Source: Candidatus Magasanikbacteria bacterium RIFCSPLOWO2_02_FULL_44_11
GTDB taxonomy: Bacteria; Patescibacteriota; Patescibacteriia; Magasanikbacterales; GWA2-37-8
DNA: 15,446 bases
Reading direction: 5' to 3'
Assembly (NCBI GenBank): GCA_001783035.1
Contig: MFQK01000039.1
Span: forward strand, 3,021-18,466
Part shown: positions 7,216-14,439 of the stretch, one piece after another
Layout of the letters: every line of letters begins with the position of its first letter
Position numbering within the stretch: the first letter of the stretch is position 1
The notes under the pieces: model-generated
Databases searched by the model: none
Told to the model about the DNA's origin: nothing
What the model saw: only the letters and a program-made list of their open reading frames with translations
Program-made: the position numbers and the translations under genes

Positions 7216-8044
7216 AGTATTTATGATTACCGCGCCATTTCCAAAGATATTTGAACCAACTGGCGGCGTGGATCCGCGCTAATTTATTTTTAAACAAGGC
7301 TTTGATAATGCCGGGGACTTTGGCCGATTCACGGGCATGGCGATGCTGGATCACTATATCATGCACGTAATACACTGGCCAGCCATGCTCCCACATGGTG
7401 TGGCACCAATCACAATCTTCAAAATAGAGAAAATAGCGTTTATCGAACCAACCGATTTCCTGGACGACCTCGCGACGGACGACGAGCGCCGCCCCGAGAA
7501 CCCAATCCACGGGGCGCGTGCTGTTATGGTCCCATGATTTCATCTGCAAACGGTCAATTATTTTTTTGACCCAGCGATACTGCGTGTCCCAATTTAGGTG
7601 CTTGAGCGGTTTAAGAAGAATCGATTTAAAATCGAACCGATAACAAGTATATTGGAGAGAATTGTCCATGTTCAAAAGTTTCAGGCCGACGGCGCCGATT
7701 TTATTGTGCTCATCCATGAAACGGACAATGCGCTCAATAGTGCGGCTGTTTTCTTTCAAATGCGTGTCGCGGTTAAGCGCGAAATAATACCTAGCCGGCG
7801 TGGCTTCAAAACCGATGGTGTTCCCCTGCCCAAATCCGACATTACCGCCGCAGTCGATATATTTCACGTCAGGAAAATAGCGAGCCAGCGCTTCTTTAAT
7901 ATCATCTTGGTTTTGAGAATTATCCGTCACCGTTATCTGGACATCAAAAGGGCAGTCGACCGTGTCATCTTTAATCGACTGGATAGCTTGGAGGATATCC
8001 GTCCTCATGAAATAATTTACAAAAACGATCGAGATGTCTTTCAT
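7205..8044 (-). CDS. GT2 family glycosyltransferase
   Basis: A 279-residue GT2 enzyme starting ISIVFVNYFMRTDIL, with TDN (40-42), a GGNVGFGQGNTIGF segment, NRD (91-93) where most relatives have NPD or DDD, and a catalytic FEDCDW (209-210 for the acidic pair). The frame extends upstream to 8134, but the ATG at 8044 is preferred: it forms an ATGA four-base overlap with the stop of the upstream gene, and the domain begins right there. A basic C-terminal tail (KNKLAR, KWRGNHK) with aromatic residues may bind the membrane peripherally. It is one of four consecutive GT2 genes and presumably adds one sugar of the cluster's glycan. Substrates are unknown. Confidence 0.87.
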   Translation of the reverse strand: MKDISIVFVNYFMRTDILQAIQSIKDDTVDCPFDVQITVTDNSQNQDDIKEALARYFPDVKYIDCGGNVGFGQGNTIGFEATPARYYFALNRDTHLKENSRTIERIVRFMDEHNKIGAVGLKLLNMDNSLQYTCYRFDFKSILLKPLKHLNWDTQYRWVKKIIDRLQMKSWDHNSTRPVDWVLGAALVVRREVVQEIGWFDKRYFLYFEDCDWCHTMWEHGWPVYYVHDIVIQHRHARESAKVPGIIKALFKNKLARIHAASWFKYLWKWRGNHKYYAS

Positions 8045-9078
8045 AGCCACCAGGTTCTCATTTCGCGCCAGCCAATGTCGCGTTTCGCGGTAATTTTTGT
8101 TTTCTTTTGTTTCATAGCAAGCCGGCCTTTCCATAACTCACCCAGACCTTTCAATACTGCAGGTTCGAACATTATATAATATATAAACTTCTTAAGCTCA
8201 TACCATATTATCCAGGGAAAATCAAGCAGGAGGTTTTGCCAGTATTCATTTTTATAGAGTGTGGCGAGATGATTTATATAACTCAGCAATTGGACTTGGG
8301 ATGATTGTGAAAATTTGTTTTTGGCGGCGGCGCGGTCGGTCAAGGCGGTCGGCCCGGCTACGGAACGATCATGCCAGGCAACACTCGAAAGAACGGTCGC
8401 CGCTTCAAAACCTGCCGAGCGCAAACGATAGGCGACATCAATGTCTTCTTTATAAGAATGGTATGATTCGTCAAAAAGCGTGCCATCGCTGAATTGTATT
8501 TTGGTGAGAGCGCTCCGACGATACATTGGTAAAGCGCCCGATACGCCGAATGCCGGTAAAAGAGTCTGAGACGCTAACTTTATTTTTATAGCGTCCCACG
8601 AAAGGCCGGCTGACCGCTCAATAACACGCCGGCTTCTCAACACTTGCAGGCCCAGACTGTCGAGCTGGTTTGTTTTTTCACCCGGTTGTCCCGCCTTTGA
8701 AAAATCCCAGCGCATCAGCCGAGGCGCAACCGCGGCGAGTGTTGGATTGTGATCAAGAGCAGCGCATAGTTTTTCAAAACAATCTTCTGCTAAAATTATG
8801 TCTTGGTTAAGCAGGAGCACCAGATCACTTTTCCCACTAGAAAAAAGGGCGTTGTGTCCTTTGGTAAATCCATAATTATTATCATTTTCGATCAGGCGGT
8901 GGCTGACAGGAAAATGAGCAAGTTCGTTTTTTAGTGTGGCGATTGTCGTGTCGGTGGAATGGTTATCCCAGATTACCAATTCCCAATCTTTAAAAGTTTG
9001 GGAACGCAAAGACGCTAAAAGAAAGGGTAAATATTTAGCCCCATTCCAGGTGACGAGTTGTACAACAAGTTTGGCCAT
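8041..9078 (-). CDS. GT2 family glycosyltransferase
   Basis: A 345-residue GT2 enzyme. It shows the start strand VVQLVTWNGAKYL, WDNHSTD (37-43), NNYGFTKGHNALF, the DxD-equivalent NQD (91-93) and a catalytic YKEDIDVAYR (acidic pair 211-212). After the catalytic domain comes an aromatic stretch, WIIWYELKKFIYYIMF, that probably sits in the membrane interface, then a Lys-rich tail. The ATG follows the upstream gene's TAA with no gap (TAAATG), and its TGA overlaps the next ATG by four bases, so it is embedded in a translationally coupled chain. The insert around residues 125-175 is longer than in the neighbouring GT2 proteins, which argues for a distinct acceptor. Donor and acceptor are unknown. 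Confidence 0.88.
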   Translation of the reverse strand: MAKLVVQLVTWNGAKYLPFLLASLRSQTFKDWELVIWDNHSTDTTIATLKNELAHFPVSHRLIENDNNYGFTKGHNALFSSGKSDLVLLLNQDIILAEDCFEKLCAALDHNPTLAAVAPRLMRWDFSKAGQPGEKTNQLDSLGLQVLRSRRVIERSAGLSWDAIKIKLASQTLLPAFGVSGALPMYRRSALTKIQFSDGTLFDESYHSYKEDIDVAYRLRSAGFEAATVLSSVAWHDRSVAGPTALTDRAAAKNKFSQSSQVQLLSYINHLATLYKNEYWQNLLLDFPWIIWYELKKFIYYIMFEPAVLKGLGELWKGRLAMKQKKTKITAKRDIGWREMRTWWL

Positions 9079-9930
9079 TTATTTTTTTACCAATGAATAG
9101 AGCCAGGCCGGTGGAAGGCTTACCAATCGAGCGAGCCACAATGGCAACCAAATCCGCGCTGGCTCCCATTTCCTAAAGTAGGTAACCAGGCTTTGCGTAA
9201 ATTGCCGGTGCTTCCAAAATGAATCACGCTGCCTAAAACTTAGGCCCAACCGGTCGAGACAGGATATGATTGGCGTGTGGACGACGGTGTAACCAAGACG
9301 CCAAACTGCGCGGCATAAATCAACATCTTCGAACCAAATATAATAACGAGGATCAAACGCGTGTCCTAGTTTGGTATAAACCTCACGGCGCATGAGCATG
9401 AAAGAACCGCGAACGGTATCGACGACTTGTTCCCGATGAGGATTAAAATCACGAAATAAATAATGATCAAGCGCGACGCGGAACCATTTTTTAATTTTCA
9501 GCATAACCGCCAGTTGATCTTTCAGACCGGGAAAACGTCTTGGCTGCGCATCGGGATGTGGCTGTCCATTTGAAGTGACGAGCAGACAGCCCGCTATTCC
9601 GACTTCCTTATGATTTCGCATCCAATCCACAATAACATCCAGACTGCCCGGGCTAACAACCATATCTGGATTTAAAAAGAGGATAAATTCTCCCCGGGCA
9701 TTCTTTGCGGCGGCATTGTTGGCAGAGGCGAAGCCGCTATTTTTTCGATTTTGAATAAGTTTTATTTCCGGAAATTCCGAAGAGAGATACTCCCCTGTCC
9801 CATCGCTTGAAGCATTGTCGACGACAATCTGTTCGAAGGAAGATGTTTTACAGCCGACCTGAACCGAACGAACCTGCTCGCCAATAACCGCCTTTGAGTT
9901 CCAGGTTACCGTTATAACCGACACGTCCAT
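9079..9930 (-). CDS. GT2 family glycosyltransferase, rhamnosyltransferase-like
   Basis: A 283-residue GT2 enzyme and the most canonical of the four. It shows VSVITVTWNS, VVDNASSDGT (37-46), KNSGFASANNAA, FLNPD (85-89, the metal-binding DxD equivalent) and WFEDVDLCRA (acidic pair 201-202). This set is typical of WbbL/rhamnosyltransferase-like proteins, which add a deoxyhexose to a lipid-linked acceptor on the cytoplasmic face. The C-terminus ends in an amphipathic, Trp/Leu-rich segment that could bind the membrane. It starts two bases after the isomerase gene's TAA and ends directly against the next ATG. There is no Shine-Dalgarno. A rhamnosyl donor is a family-based guess only. Confidence 0.88.
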   Translation of the reverse strand: MDVSVITVTWNSKAVIGEQVRSVQVGCKTSSFEQIVVDNASSDGTGEYLSSEFPEIKLIQNRKNSGFASANNAAAKNARGEFILFLNPDMVVSPGSLDVIVDWMRNHKEVGIAGCLLVTSNGQPHPDAQPRRFPGLKDQLAVMLKIKKWFRVALDHYLFRDFNPHREQVVDTVRGSFMLMRREVYTKLGHAFDPRYYIWFEDVDLCRAVWRLGYTVVHTPIISCLDRLGLSFRQRDSFWKHRQFTQSLVTYFRKWEPARIWLPLWLARLVSLPPAWLYSLVKK

Positions 9931-9932
9931 AG

Positions 9933-11006
9933 TTAGGCTTTCAGGGCAGCTTTAAAATAATCGACAAAAGGAATGGCGGTTGGATCTAGACCTCCCGAAA
10001 TGGCTTGGTAAAAACTAACATAGCTTCCAAAAACGAGCACCTCCACCGCTTGTAATAATTTGGTTTTTGATTGTGCTTGATAAGAAGTGAACGGAATTTT
10101 GTTTTTGGTGACGATATCTTTGGTAATGGTAAACCGTTTACTCACGCGCGGGTCGTACAGTGACGATTCGAGAAAAACGAACGATAAAATTTCCGGGTTT
10201 TTTTGAGGATGCGCCAGGCCTTCCATTAGATGATGGTTTAATTCCGGAATAAGGAAATAACGACCGAAACGCTTGGCGTTCTCGTTGAGCTGGTTAGCCA
10301 TAGTGTGGGCGGTACCCGAAAGATGTTCGGCGCCAATATACCACACCAACCGTTTATCCAGTTGAGTGGCCAGTTGTTTGGCAGGATTTTCAGCCAGGGG
10401 CGTTGCCACGCCAAATCGCGCGATAAAAGTATCAAGCGTTGCTAAAATTTCTTTGATGGTCTTGGGGGTAAGTTTTATGACGCCGGCGCGGGATAATAAA
10501 ATCATTTGTCCCAAAATAGAATAGCCGAGTCCCATACGCGGTGATCCGCACGGATTATTTTTTGTAGTAAAAATAAGCGCTGGTAATTTATATTTTACGG
10601 CTTTGGCGGCGAGTTCGCCTCCAGACGTAATAATCATTATTTTACATTTCTTTTTTTGCGCTTCTTTCAAAGCGGAAAGCACTTCTTCGGTATTGCCGGA
10701 ATAGCTCGAGGCCACGACCAGTGTTTTTTTATTAGTATAGGCCGGTAAGTGATAGCCGTTCACAATTTCCAGGGGCTGCGACAATTCCTTATCAAAAATA
10801 CTTTTAATGATATGCGAACCTAACGTCGAGCCTCCCATTCCCAAAACCACAATCGTGTCGCAAGCTTGGTAATTTTTAGGAATAACGACTTTCTTGGCCT
10901 GGCCCAGCACTTCACGCACTTGTTCGCCGAGCAACTCCAAGCTGCGCAGCATTTTCTTAGAATCCAATTGTTCAATGTCGCGGCGATTATCGAGACTGAT
11001 GGTCAT
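9933..11006 (-). CDS. Bifunctional phosphoglucose/phosphomannose isomerase
   Basis: Interconverts glucose 6-phosphate, fructose 6-phosphate and mannose 6-phosphate in the cytoplasm. The 357 residues form two SIS domains with GMGGS (56-60) and the phosphate-binding SYSGNTEE (101-108). Arg157 in GSPRMG, Glu242 in QLNENAKR and His258 in ELNHH match the catalytic layout of the Pyrobaculum-type PGI/PMI family, including the 16-residue spacing from Glu to His. The C-terminal DPTAIPFVDYFK with a final lysine also fits. This family is common in archaea and in bacteria that lack a classical Pgi. It starts 8 bases after the GT4-reductase fusion and lies 2 bases before the GT2 run, so it is probably dedicated, at least partly, to precursor supply. 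A phosphomutase making glucose 1-phosphate is not in the window. Confidence 0.92.
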   Translation of the reverse strand: MTISLDNRRDIEQLDSKKMLRSLELLGEQVREVLGQAKKVVIPKNYQACDTIVVLGMGGSTLGSHIIKSIFDKELSQPLEIVNGYHLPAYTNKKTLVVASSYSGNTEEVLSALKEAQKKKCKIMIITSGGELAAKAVKYKLPALIFTTKNNPCGSPRMGLGYSILGQMILLSRAGVIKLTPKTIKEILATLDTFIARFGVATPLAENPAKQLATQLDKRLVWYIGAEHLSGTAHTMANQLNENAKRFGRYFLIPELNHHLMEGLAHPQKNPEILSFVFLESSLYDPRVSKRFTITKDIVTKNKIPFTSYQAQSKTKLLQAVEVLVFGSYVSFYQAISGGLDPTAIPFVDYFKAALKA

Positions 11007-11014
11007 AAGTTTAA

Positions 11015-13129
11015 TTAAGACGCGGCAATTGCCGGTTTAGTAGTTAAAATTGGCGAAGCGGGATTTTTGGCATAAGCAAAGTCGCTTGCCAAATAATCAC
11101 GCAGTGATTCTTGCCAACGACGCTGTCTATTTAATCCTTCACGATCCAGCCGTTCGTTGACGAGGCATTCGTGAGCGGATCGAACCGTTGTAAATGTTTT
11201 GCTAAAAAATTTTTCATCAACACCATGTACGGTGATGGCTTTTTTATATCCAAGAATTGAGACAACTTCTTCCGCCACCTCGTAACGGGTCGGCATACCG
11301 GTCGAAACCATATTATAGATGCCGCCAGTGCCGGCTTCAAGCAAGGAGATAATATTTTTAGCAATATCAGGCGCGTAGGAAATAGAACCGGCCTTATCGG
11401 TCACCGCGTAAAGGTCTTTTTTTCCGGCAACAATTTGCTCGACAATCTTGGCTACAAATTTTTTATCTTTGGTTGGCCCGCCGCCCATAAACCAACCCAA
11501 ACGAATGATAAGGTATTTGCGGGCATAATATTCCGCCATTAACTCACCCATGTGTTTGGTTAATCCGTAAGCATTGATCGGCCGCGGTTCATCGGTTTCG
11601 GTATAATTGTTTTTACTACCGTCAAAAACATTGCTGGTGCTCAGGTATATCAATTGCGCATTGTATTTGGTGGCCAGTTCGGCGGCATATTTTACCGGTA
11701 AAGTGTTTACTCCGTAAGCTTCTGGAATATTTCGTTCGCATTTTTCAAGGTCGGTAATTGCCGGAGCGTGAATAATAAAATGCGGTTTAAATTCTTCAAC
11801 TATTTTTTCGTAAGCAACACGATCACGGACATCAAGCGCCGTCATCCAAGGTTCCGTGGGATGAAAACTAGTTGCCCGCACAGTATACCTCTCTCTGGTC
11901 GCTTCATATAAAGCTCCGCCAAACATGCCGCCCGCGCCGGTTATAAGAATACGTTTTGCTCCATCGGTTACGCTTTGCAAATGGTCAACGCGCGTAGTTA
12001 CGGGAGATTGAACGCGTTTAAGAAGTTTGAAATAATCAAAAGCAATCTTATCCCAGCTGTATAATATCATAGCCCGTTGAGCGGCTTTCTGGCCAAGCTC
12101 AATGGCTTGTTCGGGATGTAGAGAAAGTTGCTTAAAATGCCGGGCCAGAGCGCTTATTTCTAGAGGGTAAAATAATCCGGTTTCAGCCAAAGGTTCCCGA
12201 TTTTCTGGTTTATCGTTGGCTACAACGCAAACTCCGCGACCCATCGCCTCAATAACAGCCGGTGACAACCCGCCGACTTCTGCCGCGCGAATAGACGCTA
12301 AGGCGTTTTTTACGAGTTGTTTATAAGGTTGTCCAAAGATGTAGCCTAAAAAAATGACGCGATCATTAGCCGCGGCTTTGACAGTTTTTACAAAATCGAG
12401 ATCGTAGCGATTATCTCCGACCATAACCAATGGTAGCATACTGCCTGAATTCACGTACGCCTTGATGACAAAGAGCGGATTATTTTCTGGCTCAAAGCGG
12501 GCGACGTAAATGAAATATTTTTTAGAAATGAGTCCATGTTCCGCGAGGATGTTTCCATCAGTCTGTGAATCCATCTCGATATCGGTCCCATACGGAATAT
12601 GCGTGCTAGTGGTGGCGCGTTCTTTTTTATAATAGTCATGCACGCTTTGAGCGTCCGTCACCACTTCGTCGGCCACATATTTTGCAAAATATGAACAAGT
12701 TTTAAGATACCAACGGGCAAAGGCATTCCATTTCTGCCGTTTCCAATCAAGACCGTCGACACAAAAAATAATTTTTTTACCAAATATTTTAGCAAGCAAC
12801 GCAAAAGGCGCGTTGCCGATATTAACGACCATGACGGTGTCGGCGGTCCGCTTGATGAGGCAGTGCACAACACTCAGTAAAGTATGCCAAGGAGTATCTA
12901 AAAATTTATTCTCTATGGTCGGCAGATAGATCAAATGAACGCCTTTATATATTGCCGGACGTTCCTGAAAATAACTTCGACGACAGTAGACAGTGGCGCG
13001 GACGCCAAACTTAACCAAACGGTCGGCAATCTCTTCGGCCAAAGTTTCAAAACCGCCATAGCTATTCGGTATGCCTCGCAGGCCAACGATAGCGATATTG
13101 GGTTGTTTGACACCGCTGACTTGCAACAT
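11015..13129 (-). CDS. Fusion of GT4 glycosyltransferase (DUF1972 type) and RmlD-like reductase
   Basis: One uninterrupted 704-residue frame with two enzyme halves. Residues about 10-380 form a GT-B glycosyltransferase. The N-terminal IAIVGLRGIPNSYGGFET (12-29) is typical of DUF1972 rhamnosyl/galactosyltransferases, and the donor-site EVGGLSPAVIE (284-294) has the nine-residue spacing of that group. Residues about 390-690 form an extended short-chain dehydrogenase of the RmlD family, with a GAGGMFG NAD(P) loop (398-404), STSNVFDG, and catalytic YGLTK (Tyr521, Lys525). The join is a short basic linker without stop or frame change. Both halves keep their key residues, so both may be active: a reductase finishing the sugar nucleotide and a transferase using it. 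It starts 17 bases after rfbD. Donor identity is inferred from context. Confidence 0.9.
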   Translation of the reverse strand: MLQVSGVKQPNIAIVGLRGIPNSYGGFETLAEEIADRLVKFGVRATVYCRRSYFQERPAIYKGVHLIYLPTIENKFLDTPWHTLLSVVHCLIKRTADTVMVVNIGNAPFALLAKIFGKKIIFCVDGLDWKRQKWNAFARWYLKTCSYFAKYVADEVVTDAQSVHDYYKKERATTSTHIPYGTDIEMDSQTDGNILAEHGLISKKYFIYVARFEPENNPLFVIKAYVNSGSMLPLVMVGDNRYDLDFVKTVKAAANDRVIFLGYIFGQPYKQLVKNALASIRAAEVGGLSPAVIEAMGRGVCVVANDKPENREPLAETGLFYPLEISALARHFKQLSLHPEQAIELGQKAAQRAMILYSWDKIAFDYFKLLKRVQSPVTTRVDHLQSVTDGAKRILITGAGGMFGGALYEATRERYTVRATSFHPTEPWMTALDVRDRVAYEKIVEEFKPHFIIHAPAITDLEKCERNIPEAYGVNTLPVKYAAELATKYNAQLIYLSTSNVFDGSKNNYTETDEPRPINAYGLTKHMGELMAEYYARKYLIIRLGWFMGGGPTKDKKFVAKIVEQIVAGKKDLYAVTDKAGSISYAPDIAKNIISLLEAGTGGIYNMVSTGMPTRYEVAEEVVSILGYKKAITVHGVDEKFFSKTFTTVRSAHECLVNERLDREGLNRQRRWQESLRDYLASDFAYAKNPASPILTTKPAIAAS

Positions 13130-13146
13130 ATTTTAAGATGTTCTGG

Positions 13147-14004
13147 CTAGTGTAGTATATAATCACGTAAGGCGTCCTGCCAAGAGCGTTGAGGAGGTAA
13201 TTTGGTATTGATAAGCTCACCAAATTGTGGCCTTTTTGCCGGCCGCGGATAGGCGTTTCCTTTGATTGGAACAACCTTAACTGCCAACCCCTTGCTCGCG
13301 AAAGCCTCCTTGGCCAGCTCAAACCAAGTGCACGCCCCGGAGTTTGCGCCATGATAAATTCCAAACGGCTGACGGTTAACCACGATTTCATAGACTAGCC
13401 TGGCCAGATCTACACTATAGGTAGGACAACTTTTTTCCTCATTAACGACACTCACATCCGGCTGCCCCGATTTTTGAGCCTGTTCCAGTATACTGTCGAT
13501 AAAACTTTTTTTGGTGAGCCCGCTCAAGCCGGGTGTGCCAAATAATCTAGATAAACGCACTAAATAATACTGATCGGTGGATTGGGTAAGCAATCTTTCT
13601 CCCAACAATTTTGTTTCGCCATAGCGATTAATCGGCCGCGGGTGCGAGTCTTCCGCGTAGCCTTTTTTGTTTGCGCCGTCGAAAACATATTCCGATGAGA
13701 AATGCACTAACGGAATGCCTAATTTTTTGGTTATTTTAGCCAGCGTTTCGACCGCGTAACCATTAAGTTCGCGCGCTTTTTCAAACGCATCGTCATTTTT
13801 TTCCGCTTCATCGACGTTATTATAGGCGACGGCATTAATAACGAGCTTTGGTTTAAGCTCGCCCAATTTTTTGGTTACTTGCTTGGCGTCGAGGATATCA
13901 ATCTCTTTTCGATCAAGCCCGACAACGTCGAAAGATTGCTTAAATTGCGCGACCAGAGCTGTGCCAAGGAGCCCCTGCGATCCGAAAATAACCACTCGTT
14001 CCAT
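13147..14004 (-). CDS. rfbD: dTDP-4-dehydrorhamnose reductase (RmlD family)
   Basis: Reduces the 4-keto group of a dTDP-4-keto-6-deoxyhexose with NAD(P)H, the last step of dTDP-rhamnose synthesis. The 285 residues match the usual length. GSQGLLG (8-14) binds the cofactor, NAVAYNNVDEAEKN (57-70) is the family's hallmark loop, FSSEYVFDG (102-110) supplies the Ser/Thr, and RYGETK gives Tyr128 and Lys132. It starts one base after the cupin gene's TAA (TAATATGG, the same junction as before the AAA gene) and lies 17 bases before the fusion gene, which carries a second RmlD-like domain. With no RmlC in view the real substrate may be a different 4-keto sugar, so the name is a family call rather than a proven activity. 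Confidence 0.85.
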   Translation of the reverse strand: MERVVIFGSQGLLGTALVAQFKQSFDVVGLDRKEIDILDAKQVTKKLGELKPKLVINAVAYNNVDEAEKNDDAFEKARELNGYAVETLAKITKKLGIPLVHFSSEYVFDGANKKGYAEDSHPRPINRYGETKLLGERLLTQSTDQYYLVRLSRLFGTPGLSGLTKKSFIDSILEQAQKSGQPDVSVVNEEKSCPTYSVDLARLVYEIVVNRQPFGIYHGANSGACTWFELAKEAFASKGLAVKVVPIKGNAYPRPAKRPQFGELINTKLPPQRSWQDALRDYILH

Positions 14005-14005
14005 A

Positions 14006-14422
14006 TTATTGCTTCAAATGCTTCTCACGTAATCGCAAAAATTCATCATAATTTTCAATGTAGTCGCTTCGATCGGGGTTATAGTTGGTAGAAGATAAAG
14101 CGATAATGACGGCATCGGATGATGCATTTTTGAAACCGTGCCAGACATAATTAGGGCAATAGATCGCTTCACCGGGCTGCAGGGAAATTTCCTCAATCCC
14201 CTGTCCTTGATCAATTATAGCGGTCGACGCGCCCTTGGCTTGAATAAAAAATTCTTCTTCAATTTTGTGGCAATGGGCGCCGGTCTTATCTGCCGGTTTA
14301 AAACTATCGAAATAATATAAACGCTTAATTACAAACGGCACAACGTCTTTAAACTCCACCGGTGTCAAATTAAAGCCGCGGGTTTGAAAAGTCTTAAGGT
14401 TAATTTTTCTAAAAACTGCCAT
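14006..14422 (-). CDS. FdtA/QdtA-like cupin, probable dTDP-4-keto-6-deoxyglucose 3,4-ketoisomerase family
   Basis: A 138-residue single-domain cupin. The metal/active-site HCH (His50, His52 in GAHCHKIEEEFF), the strand LQPGEAIYCPNYVWHGF and especially the C-terminal SDYIENYDEFLRLRE resemble FdtA/QdtA/WxcM-type sugar 3,4-ketoisomerases, which move the keto group of dTDP-4-keto-6-deoxyglucose from C4 to C3. It lies 17 bases after rfbB and one base before rfbD, the place where an rfbC (RmlC 3,5-epimerase) could be expected; RmlC proteins are larger, about 180 residues, and look different. No aminotransferase, the usual partner of FdtA/QdtA, is in the window. It could therefore be a true ketoisomerase or a cupin recruited for epimerisation. 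The family call is good, the reaction uncertain. Confidence 0.78.
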   Translation of the reverse strand: MAVFRKINLKTFQTRGFNLTPVEFKDVVPFVIKRLYYFDSFKPADKTGAHCHKIEEEFFIQAKGASTAIIDQGQGIEEISLQPGEAIYCPNYVWHGFKNASSDAVIIALSSTNYNPDRSDYIENYDEFLRLREKHLKQ

Positions 14423-14439
14423 GTGGTTTAATAATAATT

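Noticed and set aside
8045..8134. Thirty-residue upstream extension of the second GT2 gene.
   Set aside because: It lies entirely in the preceding gene; the ATG at 8044 gives an ATGA overlap and starts exactly at the glycosyltransferase domain.
7598..8179. Plus-strand frame of 193 residues.
   Set aside because: It is antisense to two well-supported GT2 genes, with no recognisable motif or start signal.
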